NCBI RefSeq assembly: GCF_021646685.1
Contig: NZ_JAKJHW010000003.1
Coordinates: forward strand, 310,001 to 374,000
Length of the DNA: 64,000 nucleotides
Reading direction: 5' to 3'
Source of the DNA: Pseudalkalibacillus salsuginis
GTDB lineage: Bacteria > Bacillota > Bacilli > Bacillales > Fictibacillaceae
Shown: positions 51,430 to 61,210 of the stretch, piece after piece
Position numbering within the stretch: the first letter of the stretch is position 1
Layout: every line of letters begins with the position of its first letter
Program-made: the position numbers and the translations under genes
The notes under the pieces: generated by a model
The model's input: only the letters and a program-made list of their open reading frames with translations
Databases searched by the model: none
What the model was told of the DNA's origin: nothing

Positions 51430-51637
51430 TTTTGAGGTACACATGAAGGTGTTATGAGACCCTGAAAAAATGGGAAACTGATTTTGAGGTATTTATGAAG
51501 GCGTTATGAGACCCTGAAAAAGTAGAAGACCGATTTTGAGGTACTTATGAAGTCGTTATGAGACCCTGAAAAAGTGGGAAACCGATTTTGGGGTCCTCAT
51601 ACAACCCTTTAGGGGGACTGAAAATGAGAAAAATGGA
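51430..51637. repeat. 52-nt tandem repeat array, diverged family member, four units
   Basis: Units start at 51430, 51482, 51534 and 51586, exactly 52 nt apart, with TTTTGAGGTAC, GTTATGAGACCCTGAAAAA and GAAACCGA. Aligned in register with the arrays at 31788 and 40754 (TTTTAAGGTACTCATAAG), about half the positions agree, so it is a related repeat of the same length. It is not enclosed in the composite element. Confidence 0.75.
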
Positions 51638-51681
51638 ATTTGGGTTTCAAAGGGGCAGGTGGTGAACGTTGAGTAAGGGTG

Positions 51682-51799
51682 GGGCTGTCCCAAAACAATA
51701 GTGTCAGACACCACCACACAACATTTTGTTTCAAAAACACACTTTTTCTCAAAATGTTTGCTAGGGGCGGTGAGAGTCAGACACTAATGGGACACTCCC
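51682..51799. repeat. 118-bp element with inverted termini, copy B
   Basis: Starts GGGCTGTCCCA and ends TGGGACACTCCC. The inner 100 bases equal copy A at 14434-14552 except for one base gap and one or two substitutions. It lies 35 bp downstream of the 3' end of the tRNA-Arg gene. Confidence 0.75.
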
Positions 51800-51834
51800 G
51801 TGTCCTACCCTGAAGGACGGTCCTTCATTGTTAG

Positions 51835-51908
51835 CGCGCTCGGAGGGATTCGAACCCCCGACACATGGCACCGGAAACCATTGCTCTATCCAACTGAGCT
51901 ACGAGCGC
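51835..51908 (-). tRNA. tRNA-Arg (anticodon CCG)
   Basis: On the minus strand the acceptor arm GCGCTCG/CGAGCGC, D arm GCTC...GAGC, anticodon stem ATGGT/GCCAT with loop TTCCGGT, and T arm GGGGG-TTCGAAT-CCCTC form a complete cloverleaf. The anticodon CCG reads CGG. The discriminator base is G and the 3' CCA is not encoded. Confidence 0.95.
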
Positions 51909-52031
51909 AAGATGGTAAATAATCAAAAATGACTCTATAATAGGACATAGAATATTATAGTAGAAGCTGGATGTCGATGCAATCACAATTTTTCGAAAAC
52001 CAATGAAATGATTATTTTGGAGGCTCTTTTG

Positions 52032-53651
52032 GTGAAACTGAGAATGCCGAATTTACGGTTACAGACAACAATCATATTACTTGTATGCAGTGTCGTGATC
52101 ATCGCCCTGTTGGTTACATACCTCCTTATAGGTAAGGAGATCTCGGAGCGGACGTATCAGCATCTCGAGGAAAAAGCGACGGATATATCAAGGATGGTCG
52201 CTAATTCTCCAGTTGTGATCAATGGCATGGAAGGTGATCTGCCTGAGCGGGAGATCCAAACGTTTGCTGAAGACATCCGGGAGGTGACGGATGTAGATTA
52301 TGTCGTTGTTTTTGATATGAATAGCATTCGTAAATCCCATCCTGATGAAGAAAAAATCGGGAAGAGCTTTGTCGGCGGGGATGAGGCTGAAGTTCTAAAA
52401 GGGAAGGAGCATGTCTCGATCGCTAAAGGGACGTTAGGGATGTCATTGAGGTCCTTCACACCGATCTATAACTCGGATGAAAGTAAACAGATTGGTGCTG
52501 TTGCTGTCGGGATTTCGTTAAGCAGTATTGAAGAGGCTGTCAGTAAAAGCAGATACATCATTTACATAGGGATCCTTTTCGGGGCAGTAATCGGGGGTAT
52601 CGGGGCAATCCTCTTAGGCAGGAGAGTCCGGAAAATCCTGTTCGGTCTTGAACCCTCACAGATCGCAAAAGTGTTTGAAGAACGGAACAAGATGCTGCAG
52701 TCGACAGTAGAAGGGATCCTGACCATTGATGAAAAAGGTACGATTACGCTTGCGAATGATACAGCTGAAAAAATCTTCAAGCAAGCAGGTTTGCAGGGGG
52801 ACTTGTTAGGGGAGAATATCGGTACTTATCTGGATGATTCCAAACTCATGAAAGTGATTCAAACTGGAAGCCCGGAACTTGATCAAGAGACCAACTTGAA
52901 TGGCATCGCTTTGTTAGCAAATATCGTACCGATAAAAGTTGAAGGCAGAGTAGTCGGAGCAATCTCTACATTCAGGGATCTAACGGAAATCAAGCGACTT
53001 GCGGAAGAGCTCACAGGCGTTCGGATGTATGCAGAAGCACTCAGGGCACAAGCGCATGAATTCAAAAATAAACTTCATGTGATCTTAGGGATGGTCCATA
53101 TGAAATCTTATGAGCAGCTGCCAACCTACATCAGCCAGATTACAAACCATTATCAAGAAGAAATCGGTTTTATCGCAAAAAGGATCAAGGACCCGGTTTT
53201 AGCTGGTTTTGTCCTTGCCAAAATGAGTTATGCACGTGAACAAAGCATGCATGTTTCCTTATCAAGTGACACATTCGTTCCCATGCCGCGTGAAGAGGGA
53301 ATCATTCATGAAATCATCACGATTGTCGGAAATTTGATTGACAATGCGTTGGAAGCTGTAAAAAATGCAAAGGATAAAAAGATATTGGTCAGTTTTGTCT
53401 TTGATGAAGAGGAAGATACCCTTACAATTGAAGTTAAGGATAAAGGTACTGGCATGAGTGATGAAAAATTAAGTCAAGTCTTCCGCAAAGGATATTCGAC
53501 GAAAGATTCAGAAAGAGGGTATGGACTTCATCTCGTCGATGAAAGCATCCAGAAATTGAACGGGGAGGTCCAGGTCACCTCTGAACCAGGCAAAGGAACG
53601 ATTTTTGAAGTTCGAATCCCTTATGAAAGCAAGGATGAAAATGATGATTAA
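52032..53651 (+). CDS. Sensor histidine kinase, CitA/DcuS (MalK) family
   Basis: The kinase has a first membrane helix (about residues 10-33) and an extracytoplasmic PDC/Cache-type domain to about 165. A second helix follows, then a PAS domain (about 215-310, MLQSTVEGILTIDEKGTI) and a SpoOB-type H-box AQAHEFKNKLHVILGM with His near residue 345. A HATPase domain (NLIDNALEAVKNA, GYSTKDSERGYGLHLVDES) ends it. This family senses di- and tricarboxylates. A frame starts at 52008; the GTG at 52032 (539 residues) has TTGGAGG eight bases upstream. It overlaps its response regulator and precedes a 2HCT symporter, as in B. subtilis malK-malR-maeN. Confidence 0.9.
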   Translation: MKLRMPNLRLQTTIILLVCSVVIIALLVTYLLIGKEISERTYQHLEEKATDISRMVANSPVVINGMEGDLPEREIQTFAEDIREVTDVDYVVVFDMNSIRKSHPDEEKIGKSFVGGDEAEVLKGKEHVSIAKGTLGMSLRSFTPIYNSDESKQIGAVAVGISLSSIEEAVSKSRYIIYIGILFGAVIGGIGAILLGRRVRKILFGLEPSQIAKVFEERNKMLQSTVEGILTIDEKGTITLANDTAEKIFKQAGLQGDLLGENIGTYLDDSKLMKVIQTGSPELDQETNLNGIALLANIVPIKVEGRVVGAISTFRDLTEIKRLAEELTGVRMYAEALRAQAHEFKNKLHVILGMVHMKSYEQLPTYISQITNHYQEEIGFIAKRIKDPVLAGFVLAKMSYAREQSMHVSLSSDTFVPMPREEGIIHEIITIVGNLIDNALEAVKNAKDKKILVSFVFDEEEDTLTIEVKDKGTGMSDEKLSQVFRKGYSTKDSERGYGLHLVDESIQKLNGEVQVTSEPGKGTIFEVRIPYESKDENDD

Positions 53652-54354
53652 CGTATTGATCATAGAAGACGATCCAATGGTGGCAGAATTCAATAAACGA
53701 TACTTAGAGCAATTGGAAGGATTCAATCTTGTATCTGTTTCTGATAATGGGAAGGAAGCATTCAAGGTGCTCGAGCAGGAACAGGTCGATTTGATTTTGC
53801 TTGATATTTTCATGCCTAAGCTTAATGGTCTTGAATTCTTATCAGAGGTGCGTGCAAAAGATGCAGCAGTCGATATAATCATCATATCTGCGGCAAACGA
53901 TAAGGTGAATATCAATAAAGCTATCAGGCTGGGAGCAGTAGATTACTTGATCAAACCATTCGAATTTGAAAGGTTTGAATCAGCGTTGAGAAGATATAAA
54001 AGCAAGAAGGTCTACTTCGATCGTCATAAGGAATCCAGTCAAGAAGAGTTAGATGAGTTGCTTTTTCGTAAAGGGGAAGAGGATGTTGCTGAAATGGCTG
54101 AATTGCCGAAGGGATTGACGAGGGAGACCCTCAGGATGGTGTGGAATGAAATCATAGGTTTGGATGATGATTTTTCCACAGATGACCTCACCTTCAATGT
54201 AGGCGTTTCACGCGTCTCGACACGGAAATATCTATCATTCCTCACAGATATCGGTGTCCTTGAAGCCCAGACGGTATACGGATCCGTCGGCAGACCACAG
54301 ACGAGATACAGTCGGGTCCCAGAAAGTACCAATATCATCAAAAGCTATTTGTAA
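53644..54354 (+). CDS. Response regulator, CitB/MalR family
   Basis: The receiver domain (residues 1-120) has the acidic pair Asp9/Asp10, phospho-acceptor Asp54 in LLDIFMP and the lysine in LIKPF. A linker and a C-terminal helix-turn-helix (about 170-236, VGVSRVSTRKYLSFLTDIGVL) follow, as in DcuR/CitB/MalR regulators. A frame opens at 53605 inside the kinase gene. The ATG at 53644 (MINVLIIEDD, 236 residues) is chosen for AAGGA spacing and family length; ATG at 53641 is also possible. It likely activates the downstream symporter gene. Confidence 0.9.
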   Translation: MINVLIIEDDPMVAEFNKRYLEQLEGFNLVSVSDNGKEAFKVLEQEQVDLILLDIFMPKLNGLEFLSEVRAKDAAVDIIIISAANDKVNINKAIRLGAVDYLIKPFEFERFESALRRYKSKKVYFDRHKESSQEELDELLFRKGEEDVAEMAELPKGLTRETLRMVWNEIIGLDDDFSTDDLTFNVGVSRVSTRKYLSFLTDIGVLEAQTVYGSVGRPQTRYSRVPESTNIIKSYL

Positions 54355-54560
54355 AGTATTTCAGCCGTTTACTTACTTTTACTCGAACAAAGATTGGTCT
54401 AAGGGCAGCATTGGGTTCAGACTACCCCGGTAGGTTGTCCGAACCTCGATTTCTTTATTTACAAAACTTTTTCAATAATAACAAAACCTTAATGTTTTAC
54501 TCATCTTCTCTTACAATACGAATTAAGACTAATTTCGACATTTATCAGGTGCTCGGGTAA

Positions 54561-54575
54561 TTGAAACCGTTTGCA
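54561..54575 (+). promoter_or_regulatory. cre (CcpA) site upstream of the symporter gene
   Basis: TTGAAACCGTTTGCA fits the cre consensus WTGNAANCGNWNNCW at every specified position. It lies 32 bp before the symporter start codon, where CcpA binding would block or roadblock transcription. Confidence 0.65.
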
Positions 54576-54606
54576 ACCTGAGAAATCATTGTTAGGAGAT
54601 GAGAAG

Positions 54607-55929
54607 ATGAGTAATCTTGCGTATAAGGATGAAGAGAAATTCGAGAAACAGCCACAGATCCAAGAAGAACCGCCGAAAAGAATGACATTATTCAACACCC
54701 CAATTATATGGTTTGTCATTTTTGGGGCTGTCATGCTGACGGCGCTTTACACGGATACCTTGCCAGGCGGGATGATCGGAAGCTTGATCGTCATGATCAT
54801 CCTAGGTGAATTATTCGGCTGGTTAGGTGATCATACTCCGATTGTAAAGACATATTTAGGCGGGGGAGCAATTGTTGCCATTTTCGGGGCATCATTTCTC
54901 GTATACGGAAATATTCTGCCGGAACAAAGTGTCACCATGATCACCGACTTCATGAAAGATGGAGAGTTCCTGAACTTTTATATTGCAGCCCTGATTACAG
55001 GTAGTATACTAGGGATGAATTCGAAAATCCTGATCAAGGCTGGAGCACGTTTTGCGTTACCTCTTCTTTCAGCGGTAATCGGTGCGGTCATCCTTGCAGG
55101 GTTGGTCGGCTATATTGTAGGTTTTGATGTAATGGATGCTATACTTGTCATAACCCTTCCGATCATGGGTGGTGGAATGGGTGCTGGCGCAGTCCCAATG
55201 TCCCAAATCTACTCTGAGCTAATGGGGAATGATCCAAGCTATTATATTTCAATTCTGGTTCCTGCCCTGGCATTAGGGAACGTATTTGCGATCGTCATCG
55301 CAAGTGTCCTCAATATGATCGGTAAGAAGAAACCGTCACTTAGCGGGAATGGACAGCTGATGAAAGGCTTCACATATGAAAAAGAAGAAACGACTTTGAA
55401 TATTGGTAAAATGGGTGCAGGACTACTTGCCGCTTTAGCATTTTTCGTTTTTGGTCAAGTCCTTGCAGGTTTTATTCCATTGCATGCCTATGCTCTCATG
55501 ATTATTGCCGTTGCCGTATGTAAGATCTTCAACCTCATTCCAAATATTGTGGAAGAAGGAGCGAGCCAATGGTACCAATTCGTCGCTAAGAACTGGACGT
55601 TTGCTTTACTGATTGGAATCGGGATCGCTTATACGGATTTAGGTGCGGTAATTGATGCGTTGAGCCTTCAATATATTGCAATTGTCCTCGCTGTCGTACT
55701 TGGTGCTACGATCGGTTCAGCCCTGGTTGGTCGTCTTGTCGGTTTCTACCCGATTGAATCGGCGATCACAGCTGGATTGTGTATGGCGAATATGGGTGGT
55801 ACCGGAGACGTTGCGGTTCTGTCAGCTTCAAAGAGAATGGAACTTATGCCATTCGCACAGATTTCATCCAGGCTGGGTGGAGCGCTGATCCTTCTATTGG
55901 CCGGTATATTAATCCCAATATTATTTTAA
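54607..55929 (+). CDS. maeN: 2-hydroxycarboxylate:Na+ symporter (MaeN/CitS family)
   Basis: The 440-residue membrane protein belongs to the 2HCT family (TIGR00783-type), which takes up malate or citrate with sodium. Both re-entrant GGxG loops are visible: LPIMGGGMGAGAVPMSQIY near residue 195 and AGLCMANMGGTGDVAVLSAS near 400. About eleven helices follow a 40-residue polar N terminus. I chose the ATG at 54607 (AGGAG eight bases upstream) over an in-frame ATG at 54571 that falls in the cre site. Substrate choice (malate versus citrate) is inferred from the linked two-component genes. A cre box predicts glucose repression. Confidence 0.88.
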   Translation: MSNLAYKDEEKFEKQPQIQEEPPKRMTLFNTPIIWFVIFGAVMLTALYTDTLPGGMIGSLIVMIILGELFGWLGDHTPIVKTYLGGGAIVAIFGASFLVYGNILPEQSVTMITDFMKDGEFLNFYIAALITGSILGMNSKILIKAGARFALPLLSAVIGAVILAGLVGYIVGFDVMDAILVITLPIMGGGMGAGAVPMSQIYSELMGNDPSYYISILVPALALGNVFAIVIASVLNMIGKKKPSLSGNGQLMKGFTYEKEETTLNIGKMGAGLLAALAFFVFGQVLAGFIPLHAYALMIIAVAVCKIFNLIPNIVEEGASQWYQFVAKNWTFALLIGIGIAYTDLGAVIDALSLQYIAIVLAVVLGATIGSALVGRLVGFYPIESAITAGLCMANMGGTGDVAVLSASKRMELMPFAQISSRLGGALILLLAGILIPILF

Positions 55930-56005
55930 ATGAAGCAAATGGGGAGGGGACTCCTCATTTGTTTTTCCTGTTCATATAGATAAATAGAGTAATCAGGTGA
56001 AAGTT

Positions 56006-56911
56006 ATGTTCTTAATTGATTTGCTCAATATTGTATTCCCGGTGTTTTTTATCATTTTGATCGGTTTTATCGTGGGCAGGTATCTAGGTGTGAACCCAAA
56101 GCCAGTCTCTGATTTATGCATCTACGTTTTCAGTCCTGCCCTGTTCTTTTATTCAGTGACTACTTCATCCTTGAATTTTTCCGATCTAGGGAAAATTGCC
56201 CTTTTCGGGGTATCGTTGTTTGTTTTATTTGCCGTTTTGATGAATTTGATCAGTTTCTTTTTTAAATGGGGACCTTCTTATAAAAATGCGATGATGCTTG
56301 CGAGCGCGTTCCCGAACGCAGGGAACTATGGGCTTCCGATCCTCATGTTTGCATTTGGGGAAACAGGCGTGACGATCGGGATCATATTTGCCGTCATCCA
56401 ATCCCTGCTCATGAACTCTGCAGGAATCTATTATGCATCCAGGAACGAAGAGACAGGATTTAGCCAAGCCTTTTCGAACATTTTCAAAATGCCCGCATTC
56501 GTCGCAATCCTGTTGGCGATCTTTTTGAAATTAGCGGCTATCCAAGTTCCATCCGCGCTGTCGAACCCGATTGAACTATTGGGGAATGCAGCCATTCCTG
56601 CTTTACTGACGTTGCTTGGAATCAACCTATCAAACATCAACGTGAAGAGTGCGATGTCCTTCATCACTATGGCGACGACTTTCAAACTGATCGTTTATCC
56701 AGCGATTGCTTTTCTGATCATCGGATTCTTTTATCCATTGGATTCTCTTTGGGCGAAAGTGCTCATCCTTTCTTCTGCCACACCGACAGCGGCGACAACC
56801 ACTTTACTGGCTACAAAATTCGAGCTGAAGTCAGAATATGTCTCCAGTGCGATGTTTGTCAGTACGGTCGCAAGCCTTGCTACAATCTCATTTTTGTTAT
56901 TCATGATTTGA
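56006..56911 (+). CDS. AEC family transporter
   Basis: The 301-residue protein has ten predicted membrane helices with the auxin efflux carrier pattern: FPVFFIILIGFIVGRY at the N terminus, MMLASAFPNAGNYGLPILMFAFG with the conserved Asn-x-Gly, and SSATPTAATTTLLATKF near the C terminus. Bacterial members export malonate, malate or amino acids. Its position after the malate/citrate symporter suggests an organic acid, but this is inference. The ATG at 56006 follows AGGTGA by five bases; a GTG at 55997 is less likely. Confidence 0.85.
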   Translation: MFLIDLLNIVFPVFFIILIGFIVGRYLGVNPKPVSDLCIYVFSPALFFYSVTTSSLNFSDLGKIALFGVSLFVLFAVLMNLISFFFKWGPSYKNAMMLASAFPNAGNYGLPILMFAFGETGVTIGIIFAVIQSLLMNSAGIYYASRNEETGFSQAFSNIFKMPAFVAILLAIFLKLAAIQVPSALSNPIELLGNAAIPALLTLLGINLSNINVKSAMSFITMATTFKLIVYPAIAFLIIGFFYPLDSLWAKVLILSSATPTAATTTLLATKFELKSEYVSSAMFVSTVASLATISFLLFMI

Positions 56912-56988
56912 CTGCCAACTATTTTCAAAATATTTCAAGGTGCTAAAGCGCATACATTTTTGATAAGATGTTGGTAGGAGGGATTGTT

Positions 56989-58323
56989 ATGGAGTTAGGC
57001 TTATATCAGACGCAATCGATGAAACTTGTCATGACCCAGGAGTTACGGCAAGCGATAACGATTTTACAATATCCTACACTCGAACTTTCTCAATTTTTAC
57101 ATCAGCAGGCGATCGAAAATCCATTGATCGACCTGAAGGAAAAGCCGGTCGATACCAAGCGGGAGCAGAATTCGACTACGGAAAGCGATCGGGATTCCTG
57201 GTTTTACGATGAAGAAAATGATCTTAACCCAGTCAATTTCATAAAATCAGAAGATGAATCTTTACAGGCCCATCTTCTTGAGCAAATGACATGGCTTGAA
57301 CTGGCGGAAGAAGATAAAGCCATTGCAGAATATATGATTTATTGTTTGGATGAGAACGGGTATTTGGATTGCAGTCTGGAATGTCTGCAGAAAGAGCTTG
57401 GAGTCCCAAATGATAAAATTGAACGGATTTTGAGTGAAATCCAGCAGCTTGATCCGATCGGTGTTGGTGCGAGAACACTTTCAGAATGTCTGTTACTTCA
57501 GTTAAAAGCGTTGGATTGTGACAACCCAGTGGTCAAATCGATTATCGAGCATCATCTCGATGCGTTTGCAGATAAGAAGTTTGCCTATCTATCCAAGACT
57601 TTGAAAATTTCGATGAAAGAGTTGAAGGAAGCGGATGACTTTATTCGTTCCCTTAATCCGAGACCTTGTTCAGGTTTTGAAAAAAGCCGGGCGGATTGGA
57701 TCGAACCGGAGTTCTTTATCGAACAGGATAAACAGGGCGAGTTATCCATAAGAATGAATGATGACTTGGTGCCAGAAGTGTCATTGAACGAAAGGTATTT
57801 CCGGATTATGAAGCAGCATAGTGATGCAAAGGGCTATTTGGAAAACCAGCTTCATAAATTCGAGTGGCTGAAACGCAGTTTAGAGCAACGAAGGCAAACG
57901 CTTCAGCACCTCGGCGATTATTTGCTTGAGGCTCAACGCGCTTTCTTCGAACGGGGATATGAAGCATTGCGGCCAATGACATTGAAGGAAGTCGCAATGC
58001 ATATCGATGTCCATGAATCGACGATCAGCAGAGCCGTGAAAAACAAGACGGTCCAAACACCGAAAGGGACGGTCGCGTTGAAGTCTTTGTTTACTTCCAA
58101 GTTGGATAAAACCAATCAGACGGAAGATACATCTTCTGCGCAAGTGAAAATACAGATACAGCGAATGGTAGAAGAGGAACCGAAGCACAAACCGCTTTCT
58201 GATCAGAAGATTACTAACTCGCTAAAAGAGAAAGGCATTGACATTTCAAGGAGGACAGTTGCGAAATACCGAGAAGAACTACGGATTCCAGCTTCCTCAA
58301 AAAGAAAAAGCATCGTCGTTTAA
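56989..58323 (+). CDS. rpoN: RNA polymerase sigma-54 factor (SigL)
   Basis: Sigma-54 directs polymerase to -24/-12 promoters and needs AAA+ activators. The glutamine-rich region I (QTQSMKLVMTQELRQAITIL) is at the N terminus. The core-binding domain spans about residues 75-290. A helix-turn-helix (MHIDVHESTISRAVKNKTVQ) lies near 350 and the RpoN box (SRRTVAKYREELRI) near the C terminus; the usual first Ala of the box is Ser. A frame opens at 56968. The ATG at 56989 (444 residues) has AGGAGGG six bases away. As in relatives it lies just upstream of the cggR cluster. Confidence 0.95.
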   Translation: MELGLYQTQSMKLVMTQELRQAITILQYPTLELSQFLHQQAIENPLIDLKEKPVDTKREQNSTTESDRDSWFYDEENDLNPVNFIKSEDESLQAHLLEQMTWLELAEEDKAIAEYMIYCLDENGYLDCSLECLQKELGVPNDKIERILSEIQQLDPIGVGARTLSECLLLQLKALDCDNPVVKSIIEHHLDAFADKKFAYLSKTLKISMKELKEADDFIRSLNPRPCSGFEKSRADWIEPEFFIEQDKQGELSIRMNDDLVPEVSLNERYFRIMKQHSDAKGYLENQLHKFEWLKRSLEQRRQTLQHLGDYLLEAQRAFFERGYEALRPMTLKEVAMHIDVHESTISRAVKNKTVQTPKGTVALKSLFTSKLDKTNQTEDTSSAQVKIQIQRMVEEEPKHKPLSDQKITNSLKEKGIDISRRTVAKYREELRIPASSKRKSIVV

Positions 58324-58439
58324 CGATGGACGCACACAGTTCCATCGTTTTCGTTCACCTAAAAAGGGCTTTGTTACTTAAAGGAGTAATATTCGTAAAC
58401 CAATTAGAATAACAGAGCCTTAAAAAAGGAGCGAAAATC

Positions 58440-58685
58440 ATGTTGACCGTTCATTTTTATACGAAAGCAAATTGTCCATTGTGCGACAAAGCACTTCTAG
58501 TACTTGAGGAGCTGCAGGAAGAACTCGGTTTTACGATAGAAGAACGGGACATTTATCAGGATGACGAATGGTTAGAGGCGTACGGGGTGATAATCCCTGT
58601 CGTACAAGTGGACGGAGAAGACCTTCAATATGGTATCATCGAACGGATTCCGTTAAGAAAGCGCTTACTTACATTTTATAAGTGA
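58440..58685 (+). CDS. Glutaredoxin-like protein (DUF836)
   Basis: The 81-residue protein has a thioredoxin fold with a CPLC motif at residues 13-16 (TKANCPLCDKALLVLEEL) and the cis-Pro region VIIPVVQVDG. It matches the short glutaredoxin-like family often found between rpoN and cggR in Bacillaceae. It may act in thiol redox exchange; no substrate is known. AAAAAGGAG precedes the ATG. It lies 116 bp after rpoN. Confidence 0.85.
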   Translation: MLTVHFYTKANCPLCDKALLVLEELQEELGFTIEERDIYQDDEWLEAYGVIIPVVQVDGEDLQYGIIERIPLRKRLLTFYK

Positions 58686-58759
58686 TTTTTGTTGAAACCT
58701 TATTACAGACTTGCTAATATAATAAATATATAAGTAAGTCGTATTTTTTTTACCCTTAT

Positions 58760-58795
58760 CGGGACATATTATGACTATGCGGGACTGAAATGGTC
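58760..58795 (+). promoter_or_regulatory. CggR operator
   Basis: CGGGAC-N6-TGAC-N4-CGGGAC-N6-GGTC reproduces the two direct repeats and the exact spacing of the B. subtilis CggR operator. It lies 30 bp upstream of the cggR start codon. A TATAAT (58718-58723) further up is the likely -10. Confidence 0.85.
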
Positions 58796-58825
58796 CCTAA
58801 CCCTCATTTAACAAGGGGAGTTGCG

Positions 58826-59842
58826 ATGGAGCCCTTAATTGATTTACAACGAAAATTATTACCAGACTTGCTGGATGTTATGCAGAATCGCTATCGGATC
58901 CTACAAAATGTCCGGTACTTGCAACCAATCGGTAGAAGAAGTTTAGCTGCCAATCTGCAACAAACGGAACGGGTTCTCCGGGCAGAGGTGGAATTCTTGC
59001 ATGAACAGGGCCTTCTGAAGGTTACATCATCAGGTATGACTTTGAGCGATGAGGGCAATCATATTCTTCTAGAGCTTGAAGATATTATGAAACAAGTTTC
59101 AGGCCTCCATGTTTTAGAAGGACTATTGCGGGAAAACTTAAACCTGGCGGAAGTGATTATCGTCCCAGGAGATAGCGACCAAGATTCATGGGTGAAAAAG
59201 GAAATGGGAAAAGCCGCAATCAAGAGGCTTTTACCTCTTTTAAAGACTCAGAAGACAATCGCTGTCACTGGAGGAACGTCGCTGGCTGCAGTGGCGGATA
59301 TGATGACACCTTTACCGAAGAAGCGGCAGCCTTTGATCGTACCTGCACGAGGCGGGCTTGGTGAACAGGTTGAAAATCAGGCGAACACCATCTGTGCAAT
59401 GATGGCTCAAAAAGCGAACGGTGAGTATCGGTTGCTTCATGTTCCCGACCAATTAAGCAATGAAGCCTATCAAAGCTTGATTGGTGAACCTGGTGTAAAG
59501 GATGTTCTCGAAATGATCCGTTCATCCGAAATCGTCATCCATGGTATTGGGGAAGCAAAAACGATGGCTAAACGAAGGAAATCTTCCCCTGAGGTCTATC
59601 AGCAGATTGAAGAACAGGAAGCAGTAGCTGAAGCTTTCGGATACTATTTCGACAAGGATGGCAAAATTGTCCACAAAGTGAAAACAGTAGGCTTACAGCT
59701 GGATGATTTGACAAATGATAAAACAATCCTTGCGGTTGCAGGCGGGAGCAGCAAAGCAAGTGCAATCGCAGCATACATGAAACGCGGCCCGCATCAAATC
59801 CTCATCACAGATGAAGGCGCCGCAAAAAAACTGATGGAATAA
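58826..59842 (+). CDS. cggR: Central glycolytic genes regulator
   Basis: CggR represses the gapA operon and is released by fructose-1,6-bisphosphate. The 338-residue protein has an N-terminal winged helix (VRYLQPIGRRSLAANLQQTERVLRAEVEFLHEQGLL). A SorC-type sugar-phosphate-binding domain follows (AVTGGTSLAAVADMM, PARGGLGEQVENQANTIC, HGIGEA, AGGSSKASAIAAYM). A frame begins at 58790; the ATG at 58826 follows AAGGGGAG and starts like B. subtilis CggR. Its operator is just upstream, so it is autoregulated, and gapA follows after a hairpin-forming repeat. Confidence 0.95.
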   Translation: MEPLIDLQRKLLPDLLDVMQNRYRILQNVRYLQPIGRRSLAANLQQTERVLRAEVEFLHEQGLLKVTSSGMTLSDEGNHILLELEDIMKQVSGLHVLEGLLRENLNLAEVIIVPGDSDQDSWVKKEMGKAAIKRLLPLLKTQKTIAVTGGTSLAAVADMMTPLPKKRQPLIVPARGGLGEQVENQANTICAMMAQKANGEYRLLHVPDQLSNEAYQSLIGEPGVKDVLEMIRSSEIVIHGIGEAKTMAKRRKSSPEVYQQIEEQEAVAEAFGYYFDKDGKIVHKVKTVGLQLDDLTNDKTILAVAGGSSKASAIAAYMKRGPHQILITDEGAAKKLME

Positions 59843-59849
59843 GTGCTTC

Positions 59850-59910
59850 GGTGCCAGGCACCGTTCAAGAAACCAGGACTGGCAAGGGTTCCAAAACGGT
59901 GCCTGGCACT
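59850..59910. repeat. GGTGCCAGGCACC hairpin between cggR and gapA
   Basis: GTGCCAGGCACCGTT (59851-59865) and AACGGTGCCTGGCAC (59895-59909) are perfect 15-bp inverted arms around a 29-base loop. Each arm also contains its own palindrome. It fills most of the 119-bp gap between the two genes. Confidence 0.75.
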
Positions 59911-59928
59911 TATTAAAAAATAAATTAA

Positions 59929-60969
<1,041 letters not shown>

Positions 60970-60989
60970 AGGTTAGTTCAAAATATGAC

Positions 60990-61210
60990 GGGATGATAAA
61001 CGTCGAAATTTTGGCGCACAGGACGTGCTAGTGCTGCCGTTGTCACAAGACGTGACGATTTTAGGCAGTGATGGTTACTCGGTTTTACCGATCCTCCGGC
61101 GCACAGGATGTACTAGGTCCGGCGCGTCACAGGACGTGACGGTGTTTATCCGATTTCATTATCTGGTTCTCAAAACCTACGGGCCTTGAACTTTTCGTTT
61201 CTAATCCGTC
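60990..61210. repeat. Repeat A in the gapA-pgk gap, with nested CACAGGACGTG units
   Basis: GGATGATAAACGTCGAA, TTACTCGGTTT, CCGATCCTC, TCTCAAAACC and GGGCCTTGAACTTTTCGTTT recur in the same order in repeat B (61350-61469). Repeat A additionally contains GCGCACAGGACGTGCTAG, GTCACAAGACGTGACG and GTCACAGGACGTGACGG, which are absent from B. Confidence 0.6.

Noticed and set aside
51835-51908. Integration site of a mobile island at the tRNA-Arg gene
   Set aside because: No integrase gene and no duplicated tRNA 3' end were seen near it in the window.
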